A stretch of 64,000 nucleotides of DNA. Source: Micromonospora parva. GTDB taxonomy: Bacteria > Actinomycetota > Actinomycetes > Mycobacteriales > Micromonosporaceae. The position numbers were made by a program, and so were the translations under genes. How positions within the stretch are numbered: the first letter of the stretch is position 1; the number at the start of each line of letters is the position of its first letter. Below, piece by piece: positions 24,953 through 33,598 of this stretch. The stretch covers positions 124,001-188,000 of the forward strand of contig NZ_JNZS01000015.1 in assembly GCF_000718515.1 (NCBI RefSeq), given 5' to 3'. A model generated the notes under the pieces. That model saw nothing but the letters and a program-made list of their open reading frames with translations, was not told where the DNA came from and did no database searches.

Positions 24953-26140
24953 TCAGTCGCTGTCGGAGTCCAGGTGGAAATCGATGCCCTGGCTCTCGAC
25001 GCTGGCTGTCACCGTCACCAGGCAGTGGTCGGTTCCGGCCAGTGCCCGGGTCAAGTCCGCGCGGACCAGGTCTTCGGCCGCGGTGATGGCGTCGGCGGAA
25101 GTGTCATGTCCGCGTAGCCACATCTCGTACTCGTGCCGCCAATGAATCCGCCATCCGTCCGGGCCGACGGTGGCGTTCTCAGGGATGCTCCAGCCGTACG
25201 CGGTCCACGGCCGTGCCTCGTCCGGGTTGATCGTGGTGGCGGCGCGCATCCTGTGTCGTGCGGCGTCGCCGGCATCCTGGGCGGTGCCGTCGCCGACCGG
25301 CAGCGTGAGGTCGGCGGTCACCGTGATGTGGTGTGCCTGAGGCAGGGGGTCGAGGCCGAGGTCGACGAGGAACTGGTTGACCCGCTGGGCGGCGTGCTGG
25401 TGTACGCCGCCGAACTCGTCGTCGACCAGGGCGCGGATCGCGCGGGCCCGGATGCTGCGTCGCAGGCCTGCGAGGGCCTGTACGGCAGCATCACGCGCCA
25501 CCGTCGCAGCGGCAATCTCGTCGCCGTCTGTTAGCTGTACCGCGCCGGCAGCGCCTTGCGCATCGATGCCGACTAGGTCCGGCGTGGCATCGTCAGGGCT
25601 CTCGGTGCACTGCCAGGTCGGCGTGGACAGGGTGATGCCGGCCTCAGCCAGTGCTCGCAGATGGGTGTCCATCGTCGTGCGAGCGATCTCGCACGCGTCC
25701 GCCTCCCGGACCGCCGTGGCCCAGCTGTGGAGCATGACCTGCACGGTGATCGTGTACCGCTGCTGCCCAGGTACGTCGTCGCCGCCGGGTGCGCGTGCCA
25801 GGTGGATGACGTGTTGCGGGTAGACGGCAGTCGCCGGCTGCAGCTGGCGCAGTTCGTTCGGCACACCCCAGCGCGCTTGCTCGCGGGCCTCGTCATGGCT
25901 GGTGTGCGACCGCGTGTACGACAGCTGCGCTTCGCCGGAAATAGTCCACCGTTGCGGCAGCGGATCCAGGCCCCATGTCGCGAGAGCGTCCTCGCATCCC
26001 GGCCGACAAATCAGCCTGCTGTGCAACGCGGCGATGAGGACGGAACGGGCCTCGACGGCCAGCGCCGTCCGCTGCTCGATGGCGGCCGTCGTTTCGGCAT
26101 GCAGAGCACGGACCTGGTCCGCCGGGCTCCCGCCAGTCAC
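24953..26140 (-). CDS. Hypothetical protein with internal duplication
   Basis: 395 residues from GTG 26140, overlapping the upstream stop as GTGA. Two halves carry the same pattern: a helix of about 40 residues, then LGLDPLPQ-type text (WGLDPLPQRWTISGEAQL near 50-67; LGLDPLPQAHHITVTADL near 256-273), then strands and a second helix. It appears to be a tandem duplication of one roughly 190-residue domain. Cys is nearly absent. No family recognised, function unknown. Confidence 0.75.
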   Translation of the reverse strand: MTGGSPADQVRALHAETTAAIEQRTALAVEARSVLIAALHSRLICRPGCEDALATWGLDPLPQRWTISGEAQLSYTRSHTSHDEAREQARWGVPNELRQLQPATAVYPQHVIHLARAPGGDDVPGQQRYTITVQVMLHSWATAVREADACEIARTTMDTHLRALAEAGITLSTPTWQCTESPDDATPDLVGIDAQGAAGAVQLTDGDEIAAATVARDAAVQALAGLRRSIRARAIRALVDDEFGGVHQHAAQRVNQFLVDLGLDPLPQAHHITVTADLTLPVGDGTAQDAGDAARHRMRAATTINPDEARPWTAYGWSIPENATVGPDGWRIHWRHEYEMWLRGHDTSADAITAAEDLVRADLTRALAGTDHCLVTVTASVESQGIDFHLDSDSD

Positions 26141-26355
26141 CACTGCACCGCCTGACTGCCCGTAGTAGCCGAGGGCGTACCCGTGACCAACCCGGCGCAA
26201 GCAGCCAGTTGAACGTTGGTCCTGTCGTGGTCCGGGTGCACGTCGGTGTGTTCGACGATGGCCGTAAAGGTGCGGTGGAGGAGACCGTGCGGTGTGAGTT
26301 GATGGAGGTCTGCTGGGACCTCACCGTCTGTCAGGTGCCGGGTGGGACGAGGCAT
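26137..26355 (-). CDS. Small hypothetical protein
   Basis: 72 residues from ATG 26355, with GGAGG five bases upstream. His-rich and polar (DLHQLTPHGLLHRTFTAIVE), no recognisable domain. Translationally coupled to the duplicated protein downstream. It is preceded by a leader hairpin at 26381-26404 (10-bp perfect stem). Confidence 0.65.
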   Translation of the reverse strand: MPRPTRHLTDGEVPADLHQLTPHGLLHRTFTAIVEHTDVHPDHDRTNVQLAACAGLVTGTPSATTGSQAVQW

Positions 26356-26779
26356 GTTGTCCTCCGTAGGGCAGCAAGAAGGCGGCCACCGGTTGGTGGC
26401 CGCCCGAAGGGATGGTGGAGCCGCACCCTGGTCGCGCGAGGGCGCGAGGTTGGGTTGGTGCGTGCCAGATCCGATGCTGGCGGCGGCGGCCGACCGTGAT
26501 TGGTGGGCGCGATGCCGTCGCGCGAGGCGTCAGAAAAGAGGCACATGGGAAGTAGAAAGAGCCCTCAAGCTAGCTGGCCCGGGGCGCTGTCTGCGGGGCT
26601 GTCAGGTTCGGCCTCCTGGCAGAACCTGACAGCCCGGCAACCCCGATCTCGTGTCGGGTCTGCTGGCTGCGGCGGGACCAGCCAGGACTGAGGCCCGCCT
26701 AGCTGACCGTCAGCGGCTTGGTGAGCCCCATCCGGCGCCGGCTTTGGCGGGTCCGATACTCCTGAAGAAGGCAAGGCTC
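26356..26779. other. Intergenic leader with two hairpins
   Basis: 424 bp between the DNA methyltransferase stop and the next start on the minus strand. It contains a 10-bp-stem hairpin at 26381-26404 and a 14-bp-stem hairpin at 26596-26635. Nothing else is recognisable. Confidence 0.6.
26596..26635 (-). terminator. Hairpin containing CTGTCAGG half-sites
   Basis: Perfect 14-bp stem (GGGCTGTCAGGTTC at 26596-26609, complement at 26622-26635) with a 12-base loop. The arms contain the CTGTCAGG box that recurs through the conjugative region, so it could be a terminator of the methyltransferase operon or an operator. Confidence 0.65.
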
Positions 26780-27622
26780 TCAAGGGCGGCGGAGGACCAA
26801 CACGTCCTCGTGCGCCACCAGGTGCACCGGGATGCCGTCGTCGCGGCTGCGGCGGACCGCCATCATTCCGAACATGCTGGCCCGGTGCACGACCTGCCCG
26901 TCGCGGACGGCGGCCAGCATCGCCGCTGTCCGCTCGACCGGGACCAGCCGGGCTGACCGTGCGGCGGCGAGCAGTTCGCCGGGCAGGTCGATCAGGTCAT
27001 CGCGTTGGCGGCGTACCGGCCGGGAGGTGATCACCACGGTTCCGCCAGGGCGCAGCAGCTGGTAGCTGGCGGACAGGATGGAGGCGAACCCGTCGAGCAG
27101 GCGGGACCACCCCGCGTAGGCGAGGTTGCCACGCTCCCGGTCGCCATACAGGTGGTCTCGCTTGCGTACCCCGGTCCCCGTCGTCTGTACGAGGCCATGC
27201 GTCCCGCGCCCGTACGGCGGCGAGGTAAGCACGAGGCTCACCCTGCCGACCACCGACGCGGGCACCAGGTCGAGCAAATCGGTGGCGTCCCCGGTGAATA
27301 CCCTGGCAGTGCCGGCGGCACCCTGCGACGCGGCGAGGGCAACGTTGGCCTCGGCGAGTGCGGTATAGGAGGGCTCGATGTCGATCCCGATGCCGCGGCG
27401 GCCGAGGTGCATGGCTTCCACCAGCGTGGTGCCGCACCCGCACATCGGATCGAACACCATGTCGTCCAACGCGGTGTATTTGCTGATCGCGTGCGCGGCC
27501 AGGTGAGGCAACATCTTGGCGGGATGGCTGGAGGTCTGCCGGACGTAGCGGCCTCGCCGCTGGTCACGGGCGGGTATCTGGCAGGTCAGCCACACCGAGG
27601 TGATCGACAGCTGCTCACCCAT
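26780..27622 (-). CDS. DNA methyltransferase (N6-adenine/N4-cytosine type)
   Basis: 280 residues. Motif I DPMCGCGTTLVEA near residues 58-70, followed by IGIDIEP, and catalytic motif IV LTSPPYG near 131-137 (TSPPY), in order I then IV. The TSPPY form is frequent in N4-cytosine enzymes and TRM11-like proteins. No restriction enzyme neighbours it, so it is an orphan modifier, perhaps protecting the element's own DNA during transfer. The start overlaps the upstream gene by 8 bp. Confidence 0.83.
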   Translation of the reverse strand: MGEQLSITSVWLTCQIPARDQRRGRYVRQTSSHPAKMLPHLAAHAISKYTALDDMVFDPMCGCGTTLVEAMHLGRRGIGIDIEPSYTALAEANVALAASQGAAGTARVFTGDATDLLDLVPASVVGRVSLVLTSPPYGRGTHGLVQTTGTGVRKRDHLYGDRERGNLAYAGWSRLLDGFASILSASYQLLRPGGTVVITSRPVRRQRDDLIDLPGELLAAARSARLVPVERTAAMLAAVRDGQVVHRASMFGMMAVRRSRDDGIPVHLVAHEDVLVLRRP

Positions 27623-28187
27623 CGGCGCGCCCGCCCTCTATCGCGCTGCGGGTCAGGATCAGCACGTCGGTGTGGATCGCCAGCTGCGCCTGCTGACCAG
27701 GCCGGGGCGGCCGGTCGGCCGCCACGATGTGCTGCAGGTATGCCAGCCCGGCCCGCTTGGCGGCGATGACGACATCGACTGGCAGAGCGATGTCGCCGTG
27801 GGCCAGCAGCACCGCCACGCAGCCTCCCGGCACGAGATGGGCACGGCAGCGGAGGAAGAAGTCAACCGGGGAGTCGTCGGCAAGCGGCCAGCCAGTGACG
27901 ATCAGCGTCGCCGACTCGCGGCCCCAGCCGACCGCGCGGGCCGCCTGCAGATGACTACGGCGGTGTGCCGCGATGATCGCGCGGGCCAACTGCGGTCCTT
28001 CGGCCAGGTCGATGATGAGGTCGGACGGGTGGGTGAGGTTGTGGACCAACCGCACCCCCATCGCGTTGGACATGGCCTCGCCCTCGTGCGGGGCGGGGAC
28101 TGGCCAGACAGTGATCGGCACGGGTGGGTCGCCGGGTACCACGTCCCCCACGGGAACTGGTGCGCGGTGATGATTTCTGTCGGTCAT
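27615..28187 (-). CDS. Methyltransferase-fold protein lacking catalytic motifs
   Basis: 190 residues from ATG 28187. It resembles the C-terminal half of a DNA methyltransferase: strand-helix pairs, LVPGGCVAVLLA near 109-120 where methyltransferases have LkPGG, and a final ILTRSA strand. No DPxxGxG or (D/T/N/S)PPY motif is present. Overlap with the intact methyltransferase downstream suggests it is a partner, such as a specificity or stabilising subunit, or a decayed paralogue. Confidence 0.6.
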   Translation of the reverse strand: MTDRNHHRAPVPVGDVVPGDPPVPITVWPVPAPHEGEAMSNAMGVRLVHNLTHPSDLIIDLAEGPQLARAIIAAHRRSHLQAARAVGWGRESATLIVTGWPLADDSPVDFFLRCRAHLVPGGCVAVLLAHGDIALPVDVVIAAKRAGLAYLQHIVAADRPPRPGQQAQLAIHTDVLILTRSAIEGGRADG

Positions 28188-28239
28188 GGGCACGGTGGCC
28201 CCCGAACCGGCGGGCGTACTGACGATCCCCAGTGCGCTG

Positions 28240-28396
28240 CTGACAGGCCGATCGAACCCGCCCCCGATCTGACAGCACCCGTCACCCGCGACAGTCTGAC
28301 AGCCGGGCCTGCGGGCGCGGGCCGCCCTGACGACGGTGAACCTGTCACGACCGGACACGGTCTGACCCGATCTGTCAACCCAGCTCTGGTGACAGG
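28240..28396. promoter_or_regulatory. Cluster of CTGACAG/CTGTCA boxes in a divergent promoter region
   Basis: Boxes at 28240-28247 (CTGACAGG), 28269-28275, 28296-28302 (CTGACAG), 28341-28347 (CCTGTCA), 28372-28377 (CTGTCA) and 28390-28396 (TGACAGG) fill the gap between divergent genes. Spacings are irregular (about 20-45 bp). They look like binding sites for an element-encoded regulator. Confidence 0.5.
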
Positions 28397-28467
28397 TCGT
28401 GCTGTCCCAATCGAGGGCCTCGGCCTTCGCACCAGGCGACAGGCTCCCTGTCGAAGGGGACATCACC

Positions 28468-29244
28468 ATGGCAACAACCAGTCGCGTCCGGACGACCGAC
28501 ACAGCGCTGACGACCGCGGAGACCGCATTCGCGTTCCTGACCTACGAACCGGCGCCCCTGGCGTTCGACGCCCGCCCAGTCCCGGGCCTACCAGACACGA
28601 CGATTCCCTTGGACGAGCTGCGCACGCTGCTCAAGTGCGAGCGCTACGACAGCGACACCACCGACGAGTTGTGGCGACAGCTCGCCCACCACGCCCGCGA
28701 ATGGGGACCCGCGTGGGTCGTCGGCGCGATCGGCATCGCACTACCCGCGCTGACACACCTCGCCGCGAAGATCAGCCGCGGCCGTGCCCGGCACGCCGAC
28801 GACGTCGACTCCGAAGTCCTCGCCGGATTCCTCCACGCCCTGCGCACGGCGGACCTCACCCCGCCCCGGCTGTGGTTGCGGCTGTGCTGGGCAGCCTGGC
28901 GTGCAGGCGTCACCGTCATCAAGGCCGACGACGGCGAGGAACTGCCTCTCAATCTGCCCAGCGGCTCACGGTCGCCGAAGATGCCCTACGGACATCCGGA
29001 CCTGCTGCTCGGTCGCGCAGCCACCGCCGGCCTCATCACCACCGACGCCGCCGAACTGATCAGCGCGACCCGTTTCGGCGACGCTCTGATCGAGCACTTG
29101 GCCGCTGAACGGGGCGTGGCCGCCTCGGCCCTACGGATGCGCCGCCGCCGAGCCGAACGGATCGTCGCCGCTGCCGTCACACGAGGTGATCTATCCACCC
29201 CCGTTCGCTCGTACCGCCCACGCAATGCCGCCATCGCAGCCTGA
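28468..29244 (+). CDS. Sigma-factor-like protein
   Basis: 258 residues from ATG 28468, with AAGGGG upstream. Residues 45-150 are helical and resemble sigma region 2 in pattern (DELWRQLAHHAREWGPAWVV, then EVLAGFLHALR). The C-terminal 70 residues resemble a region-4 helix-turn-helix (LITTDAAELISATRFGDALI, then LAAERGVAASALRMRRRRAE). This combination is met in actinobacterial plasmids and conjugative elements. The protein lacks a clear core-binding signature, so a non-sigma regulator is possible. It may act on the boxes upstream of its own gene. Confidence 0.6.
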   Translation: MATTSRVRTTDTALTTAETAFAFLTYEPAPLAFDARPVPGLPDTTIPLDELRTLLKCERYDSDTTDELWRQLAHHAREWGPAWVVGAIGIALPALTHLAAKISRGRARHADDVDSEVLAGFLHALRTADLTPPRLWLRLCWAAWRAGVTVIKADDGEELPLNLPSGSRSPKMPYGHPDLLLGRAATAGLITTDAAELISATRFGDALIEHLAAERGVAASALRMRRRRAERIVAAAVTRGDLSTPVRSYRPRNAAIAA

Positions 29245-29322
29245 CCTCACACTTCCCTGGTCTCGGCGCCAGGACACACATTGAAGTCGCCTACTTCGCG
29301 AGATCCCTTGCGATGCACGGGT

Positions 29323-29340
29323 CGCACTCAACTGAGTGCG
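29323..29340. terminator. Palindrome between convergent genes
   Basis: CGCACTCA at 29323-29330 and TGAGTGCG at 29333-29340 form a perfect palindrome with a 2-base centre, located between the convergent sigma-like gene and sortase. Either a weak bidirectional terminator or a dimer-binding site. Confidence 0.4.
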
Positions 29341-29405
29341 GCGCCGCGCGGATGTGGCCCGCAATGCGCGCGGAGACTGATGGCGAGCATGACGCGGACG
29401 TATGG

Positions 29406-30134
29406 TCAGTCCGGGTAGCCCACGACGATCCGGTTCGCCTCGTAACCGAGGGGCCCGCCGACCCATCGGCCACCGCAGGTGACCAGCACAATCCGGTGCG
29501 GGCCGTGCTGCCCGAACAGATCCGGGGCGCGACGGGGCAGGTCGGCCTTGGCCACGGTGTGTACCTCAATTATTCGGTACCGCCGGTACCTCCCGTGTTC
29601 GTCGGCAACCTCGACCCGACCGCCGTGCCCGGCCCGCCAAAGCTCGGCAAAGGGCCCCACCTCGCCTCGCCAATTCACGTGCCCAGCGAGTACGGCGGCT
29701 CCGGTCCCGGCGCTCAGGGCCGATCCCCACCAGGCCGCGTCCCCGATGCCATCAGGCAGGGGCAGCATGCCGTCTCCGCCGATCTCACGGCGGATCACCC
29801 GCGCCGTGCCCCCCAGCGGCAGCCGGACGGATCCCGGCTCCAGCTTGGTCAACCGGAACAGGTCCGTCACAGCCGTAGCGGCAGTGGCCACGGCAGTCGA
29901 TCCCGGAACGGCGGACACCGTGGACGTGAAGGGCCGGTTGTGCTTTGTTGAGAGGTTGATGGGGTACGGCTTCGATGGGCTCGTCGCTGTCCGGCCCTCA
30001 CCAGGGGCCGACAGTCCGGCGGTACGTGGTGGCTCCGATCCGGACACATAGACCGCCAGAGCGGCGACTGCGGCCAAGCTGGCTGCAGCCGCCGTCAGCG
30101 GTCCAGCGCGGCGGGCCTTGGATGGGGTACCCAT
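29406..30134 (-). CDS. Class E/F-type sortase
   Basis: About 242 residues from ATG 30134, which overlaps the upstream stop; a GTG at 30149 is an alternative. An N-terminal membrane anchor (GPLTAAAASLAAVAALAVYV) and a disordered linker precede the sortase beta-barrel. Catalytic residues are visible: His in AVLAGHVNW near 150, Cys in LVTCGG near 220 and Arg in YEANRIVVG near 236. It would cleave a sorting signal outside the membrane and join it to a wall or pilus acceptor. The coupled upstream secreted protein is a candidate substrate. Confidence 0.85.
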   Translation of the reverse strand: MGTPSKARRAGPLTAAAASLAAVAALAVYVSGSEPPRTAGLSAPGEGRTATSPSKPYPINLSTKHNRPFTSTVSAVPGSTAVATAATAVTDLFRLTKLEPGSVRLPLGGTARVIRREIGGDGMLPLPDGIGDAAWWGSALSAGTGAAVLAGHVNWRGEVGPFAELWRAGHGGRVEVADEHGRYRRYRIIEVHTVAKADLPRRAPDLFGQHGPHRIVLVTCGGRWVGGPLGYEANRIVVGYPD

Positions 30135-31375
30135 CAGTGGAGTCGACACGGCACCGCACGGTGGCCGTGACCGCGTCGAAGCCGAAGCAGGGCGAGCCCG
30201 GAAACCATGGTCACTGTCGCCGCGAGGGCACCGGTCGGGTCGGTTGACGTCGAGTGTTCGGCCGGGCTGGCGGCGGGTTCAGCTTCGGCTGGCCGATCGC
30301 CGGCTGGAATCTGCGTGGGCACCGTCGGCTGCGGCCAGGGCGGGCACCCCTTGGGGAGCTTGAGTTGGAGCAGCTTGGCCACGCGCAGCCGGCCCTCGGG
30401 CGGCGCCCAGAGCAACCGGACGTCGAGAAGTTCGGCGGTGGCCCGGTCAAAGTTGGCGTTGCGCTGCCGGGTCTTCGTTATCGCGCCGAGGAAAGCGTTC
30501 AGATCCGGATTCCCTGGTGTTGCGGGGCCGAGGTCGGCGGGGAATATCGACCGGAAGTTGGCCAGGGGCTTCCCGCCGGGGAACACGTTGCCCCGATTCG
30601 CCGTCAAGCTCTGCCGACCCTTCGCGTCCCGGGTGTTCACCAGGGCCAGAAGCTGAGTGTTGGTCCGCCGGGTCAGCTCGGTGCCGCTGGTGGCCAGCTT
30701 CGGTTGCTCAAGGAGTAACTGCCCGTAGTAGCCGCTGTGTAAGGCGTAGGCGATGTACTCCTCCATCGGACCGACCGCAGGATCCTGGTGCAGGGTCTCA
30801 TGCGCCATCGCCACGCCGAGCAGGCTGAAGTTCTCAAAGCGGTACCGCTCATTGAACAGGATCTGCGGGTTACCCTGCGTGTCGGGCGAAACTTGCGCAA
30901 TGGTGGAGGCAGGCAGCGCCGCGAAGATGACCTTGGCGTAGAAGCCGGACCTGATGGTCTCGACGCTGACCTCCGACGGCCCGCCCACCAGCGACGCCAA
31001 CGCGGCCCGCAGGTTCGGATCCGGAATGATCTTTCTGATTTTCGGATAGTCGAAGACCGCCAGCCCTTGCTTCACCACCCCCGGATGCCGCGCCGCCCGC
31101 GGCAGCAACGCTTTCGCCAACTGCACGCGCAACTGCGCCGGGGTGATCCGCCGCGGCGGCGCCGGCACCATCGGCGACGCCTGCGAGTACGTCTCCGGCG
31201 TAAACAAATTCACGTTCGTTGGTGGAAACGGCGGCTGGGCTAACACCCGCTCGGCAGCGCACTTCTTCCCGCCGCCACCCGACTTTCCGTCAGCGGCGGC
31301 CACGGGTGCAGGCATGCCCGCTACTGCCACCAGCGCGCATCCGGCGGCGATCAACATGGTTCCAGCTCGGCGCAT
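30134..31375 (-). CDS. Secreted HExxH protein with C-terminal membrane anchor
   Basis: 413 residues from ATG 31375, with GGAGTG upstream. A signal peptide (residues 1-27, TMLIAAGCALVAVAGMPAPV, AxA-type end) is followed by a helical body with AMAHETLHQD near 187-196, a HExxH zinc-metallopeptidase-like motif. A Pro/Ala/Glu-rich linker leads to a C-terminal hydrophobic segment (LAATVTMVSGLALL) and basic tail. No canonical LPxTG precedes it. Stop overlaps the sortase start, so secreted protein and sortase are coupled. A third zinc ligand is not certain. Confidence 0.7.
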   Translation of the reverse strand: MRRAGTMLIAAGCALVAVAGMPAPVAAADGKSGGGGKKCAAERVLAQPPFPPTNVNLFTPETYSQASPMVPAPPRRITPAQLRVQLAKALLPRAARHPGVVKQGLAVFDYPKIRKIIPDPNLRAALASLVGGPSEVSVETIRSGFYAKVIFAALPASTIAQVSPDTQGNPQILFNERYRFENFSLLGVAMAHETLHQDPAVGPMEEYIAYALHSGYYGQLLLEQPKLATSGTELTRRTNTQLLALVNTRDAKGRQSLTANRGNVFPGGKPLANFRSIFPADLGPATPGNPDLNAFLGAITKTRQRNANFDRATAELLDVRLLWAPPEGRLRVAKLLQLKLPKGCPPWPQPTVPTQIPAGDRPAEAEPAASPAEHSTSTDPTGALAATVTMVSGLALLRLRRGHGHRAVPCRLH

Positions 31376-32372
31376 GCTCGAGTCACTCCTTCACACCCTG
31401 CACGAATCGGCACCGGACTGTCCGGCGGTGACGACGGGCCGCCGGCTCAGTCCGAGCAGTGGTCCGAAGCCGATGGTGGCCTAGGCCTGACCCACAGCTC
31501 TGCGGTATCCGCGAATTATGTACTTGATTCGCCTAATTGGGTGGTGGATGCCACGCTCGCGACCTCGGCCACCAACACGACTCACTGTTCCGCGCCGCTC
31601 GTCCACCGTTTTCGCGGTCACAGTGGTGGCGTTGACATCAAGCCGGCCCGACGGGAGCCGGCCCAGACGGCTCGTTAGTAGCTGGGATTCCAGGTGTCAG
31701 TGCGCCGCCATCGGCAGATTGGCAAGCGGCATCGCCCAGCGCTCCGTGCCGAAATCGGATCGGTTGCTAGCACGGTGGCAGGCCGCGCGGGGACGAGTCG
31801 GTCGGACTTGCTGTCGGCTCCGCCTGAAAACTGACCCCGTGATTCCGGGGGGGACAGAGGGGTCCAGGTTGATCCGGCGTCGACACTTGCCTGCCTTGCC
31901 TCTCACCGCCGCCCCCTTGGTTGTCCTGTCTCAGCGGAACTGCCCGACGATTGCGTTCTGCCCGTCAATTCAAGTGGGACGGGACACGTGACCTCAACCA
32001 TGGCCCGCCTGGGGCGACTGGGCCGAGAAACACGCCTGGTCGAGGCAACAACAATGAGAACCGGCGCAGGTCAACTGGGAAAGGAGACCAGGGGATTACG
32101 TAAGGCACTGACCGGTCTTGTCGGGTCGTGACAGGCGCGTGGTGAGTTCGATCGGTCTGACAGCCGAGTTCTGGGCGGTGCATGTCATCCATGGCATGCC
32201 CGCCCGGTAGGGATCTCCTATCCAGTGAGGCTGATGGTCCGGCACGGCTGGCGCGGCGTACTGACACCGCAACCCTTCGCTTAACGTAAGGGAGGAGCGC
32301 CCCCACCGGTCCAATCGAAGCTTCGCCTTGGTCCCCACCGCGGCGGCCCGCAGATTTTTGTGGAGCGTCGCT
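31376..32372. other. Long intergenic region before the conjugation operon
   Basis: About 1 kb between divergent genes. No intact gene is seen. A segment near 31815-31860 with CTGAAAACTGACCCC resembles the spacer sequence of IS21-type elements and may be a relic. CTGACAG boxes occur at 32129-32135 and 32157-32163. Promoters of the HExxH gene and of the conjugation operon must lie here. Confidence 0.45.
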
Positions 32373-32669
32373 ATGCACATGACTCTGTCAGTCCTGTCCG
32401 ACCTCGCCGCCACCGCGCCGCAGCCGCTGGCGGCCCCGAAATCAATCAACGAGGTCATTTCCTCGATCACCGCGTGGATCATGGGCATCATCGCGCTGGT
32501 AGCGACAATGTTCCTGGTCATCGGTGGCCTCCGGTACATGGCCGCTGGCGGTGACCCGGCCCAGGTCGAGCAGGCGAAGGGTAACTTCAAGTCTGCGTTG
32601 ATCGGCTACGCGTTGGCGGTGCTGTCCCCCGTGATCCTGCAGGTGCTGCAGGGCATCATCGGCGGCTGA
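32373..32669 (+). CDS. Conjugative pilin-like membrane protein (TrbC/VirB2 type)
   Basis: 98 residues from ATG 32373, with GGAG seven bases upstream. It has two hydrophobic segments (ITAWIMGIIALVATMFLVIG near 32-51 and LIGYALAVLSPVILQVL near 74-90) separated by a short polar loop with GGDPAQVEQAKG, the layout of VirB2/TrbC pilins. First gene of the five-gene transfer core. Confidence 0.75.
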   Translation: MHMTLSVLSDLAATAPQPLAAPKSINEVISSITAWIMGIIALVATMFLVIGGLRYMAAGGDPAQVEQAKGNFKSALIGYALAVLSPVILQVLQGIIGG

Positions 32670-32680
32670 GGGCATCGATC

Positions 32681-33598
32681 ATGGTCGACTGGATGATGAA
32701 TGGCCTGGTGGAATGGCTCGCCGAGCGGCTGCAAGACCTGCTCGGCGGACTCCTGGCCTATCTGACGTCGTGGATGTTCCTGTCGCCGGACGTCACCGTC
32801 TTGCCGCAGGTGCAGACCATCGCCGCGAAGAGCGCGATGGTCGTCAACGTCTGCTACATCCTCGCGCTACTGACCGCCGGCGTCGTGACGATGACCAGCA
32901 GTTCGTTCGAGATGCGATACGGCGTCAAGGAATTCCTGCCACGCCTCGTCGTCGGGTTCATCCTGTCGAACGTCGCGGTCCCGCTCTGCGCCGTGCTCAT
33001 CTCTGTCGCCAACGCGTTGACGGTTTCCATGGTCGGCACCGCGGCGCCGACCACACAAGCGGTCACGATGGCCCGCACCCACGTGGCCGCCGCCCTCATC
33101 GACCCCGCCAACGCCCTCGTCGCCCTGATCATCGGGCTGCTGATCGTCGGGCTGATGTTCACCCTCGTCACCGGTTGGGTCGTACGCGTTGCGGTGCTGG
33201 TCATCCTGGCCGGGCTCGCCCCGGTCGCGCTGGCCTGCTATGGCCTGCCCTGGACGCAACCCACCGCCGACCTGTGGTGGCGCAGCCTGCTGGGCTGCCT
33301 CGGCACGGCCGTGCTGCAGGCCGTCGCGTTCTCCAACGGCATCCAACTGCTCACCGACCCGGACGCGAGCATTCCGGTCCTGATCGGCCTGCCGAGCTCA
33401 GACGTGCTGAACCTGCTGCTGGTCGCGGTGGTTCTGTGGATAACGGTCAAGATCCCCGGGATGATGCGCCGCTACGCAATGGGCAGGGGCTCGCCGAACA
33501 TCGGCGGGGTTCTGCTACGGGCAGTGGTTATCCAGGGCATCACCCGTCGTCTCCCGCTTGGTGGGCCGCGACGTGCCGCCTTGCGAGGTGGGCGATGA
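32681..33598 (+). CDS. Polytopic conjugation channel protein (VirB6/TrbL-like)
   Basis: 305 residues from ATG 32681. It has about seven hydrophobic segments, an N-terminal amphipathic stretch and a C-terminal basic tail (RRLPLGGPRRAALRGGR). Position between the pilin and the PrgI-like protein, and length, fit VirB6/TrbL inner-membrane channel components. Sequence similarity in this family is low, so the call leans on topology and gene order. The stop overlaps the next start (ATGA). Confidence 0.7.
   Translation: MVDWMMNGLVEWLAERLQDLLGGLLAYLTSWMFLSPDVTVLPQVQTIAAKSAMVVNVCYILALLTAGVVTMTSSSFEMRYGVKEFLPRLVVGFILSNVAVPLCAVLISVANALTVSMVGTAAPTTQAVTMARTHVAAALIDPANALVALIIGLLIVGLMFTLVTGWVVRVAVLVILAGLAPVALACYGLPWTQPTADLWWRSLLGCLGTAVLQAVAFSNGIQLLTDPDASIPVLIGLPSSDVLNLLLVAVVLWITVKIPGMMRRYAMGRGSPNIGGVLLRAVVIQGITRRLPLGGPRRAALRGGR

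Noticed and set aside
31815..31860. Intact IS21-type element
   Set aside because: Only a short CTGAAAACTGACCCC-like stretch is present, without IstA or IstB coding sequence.
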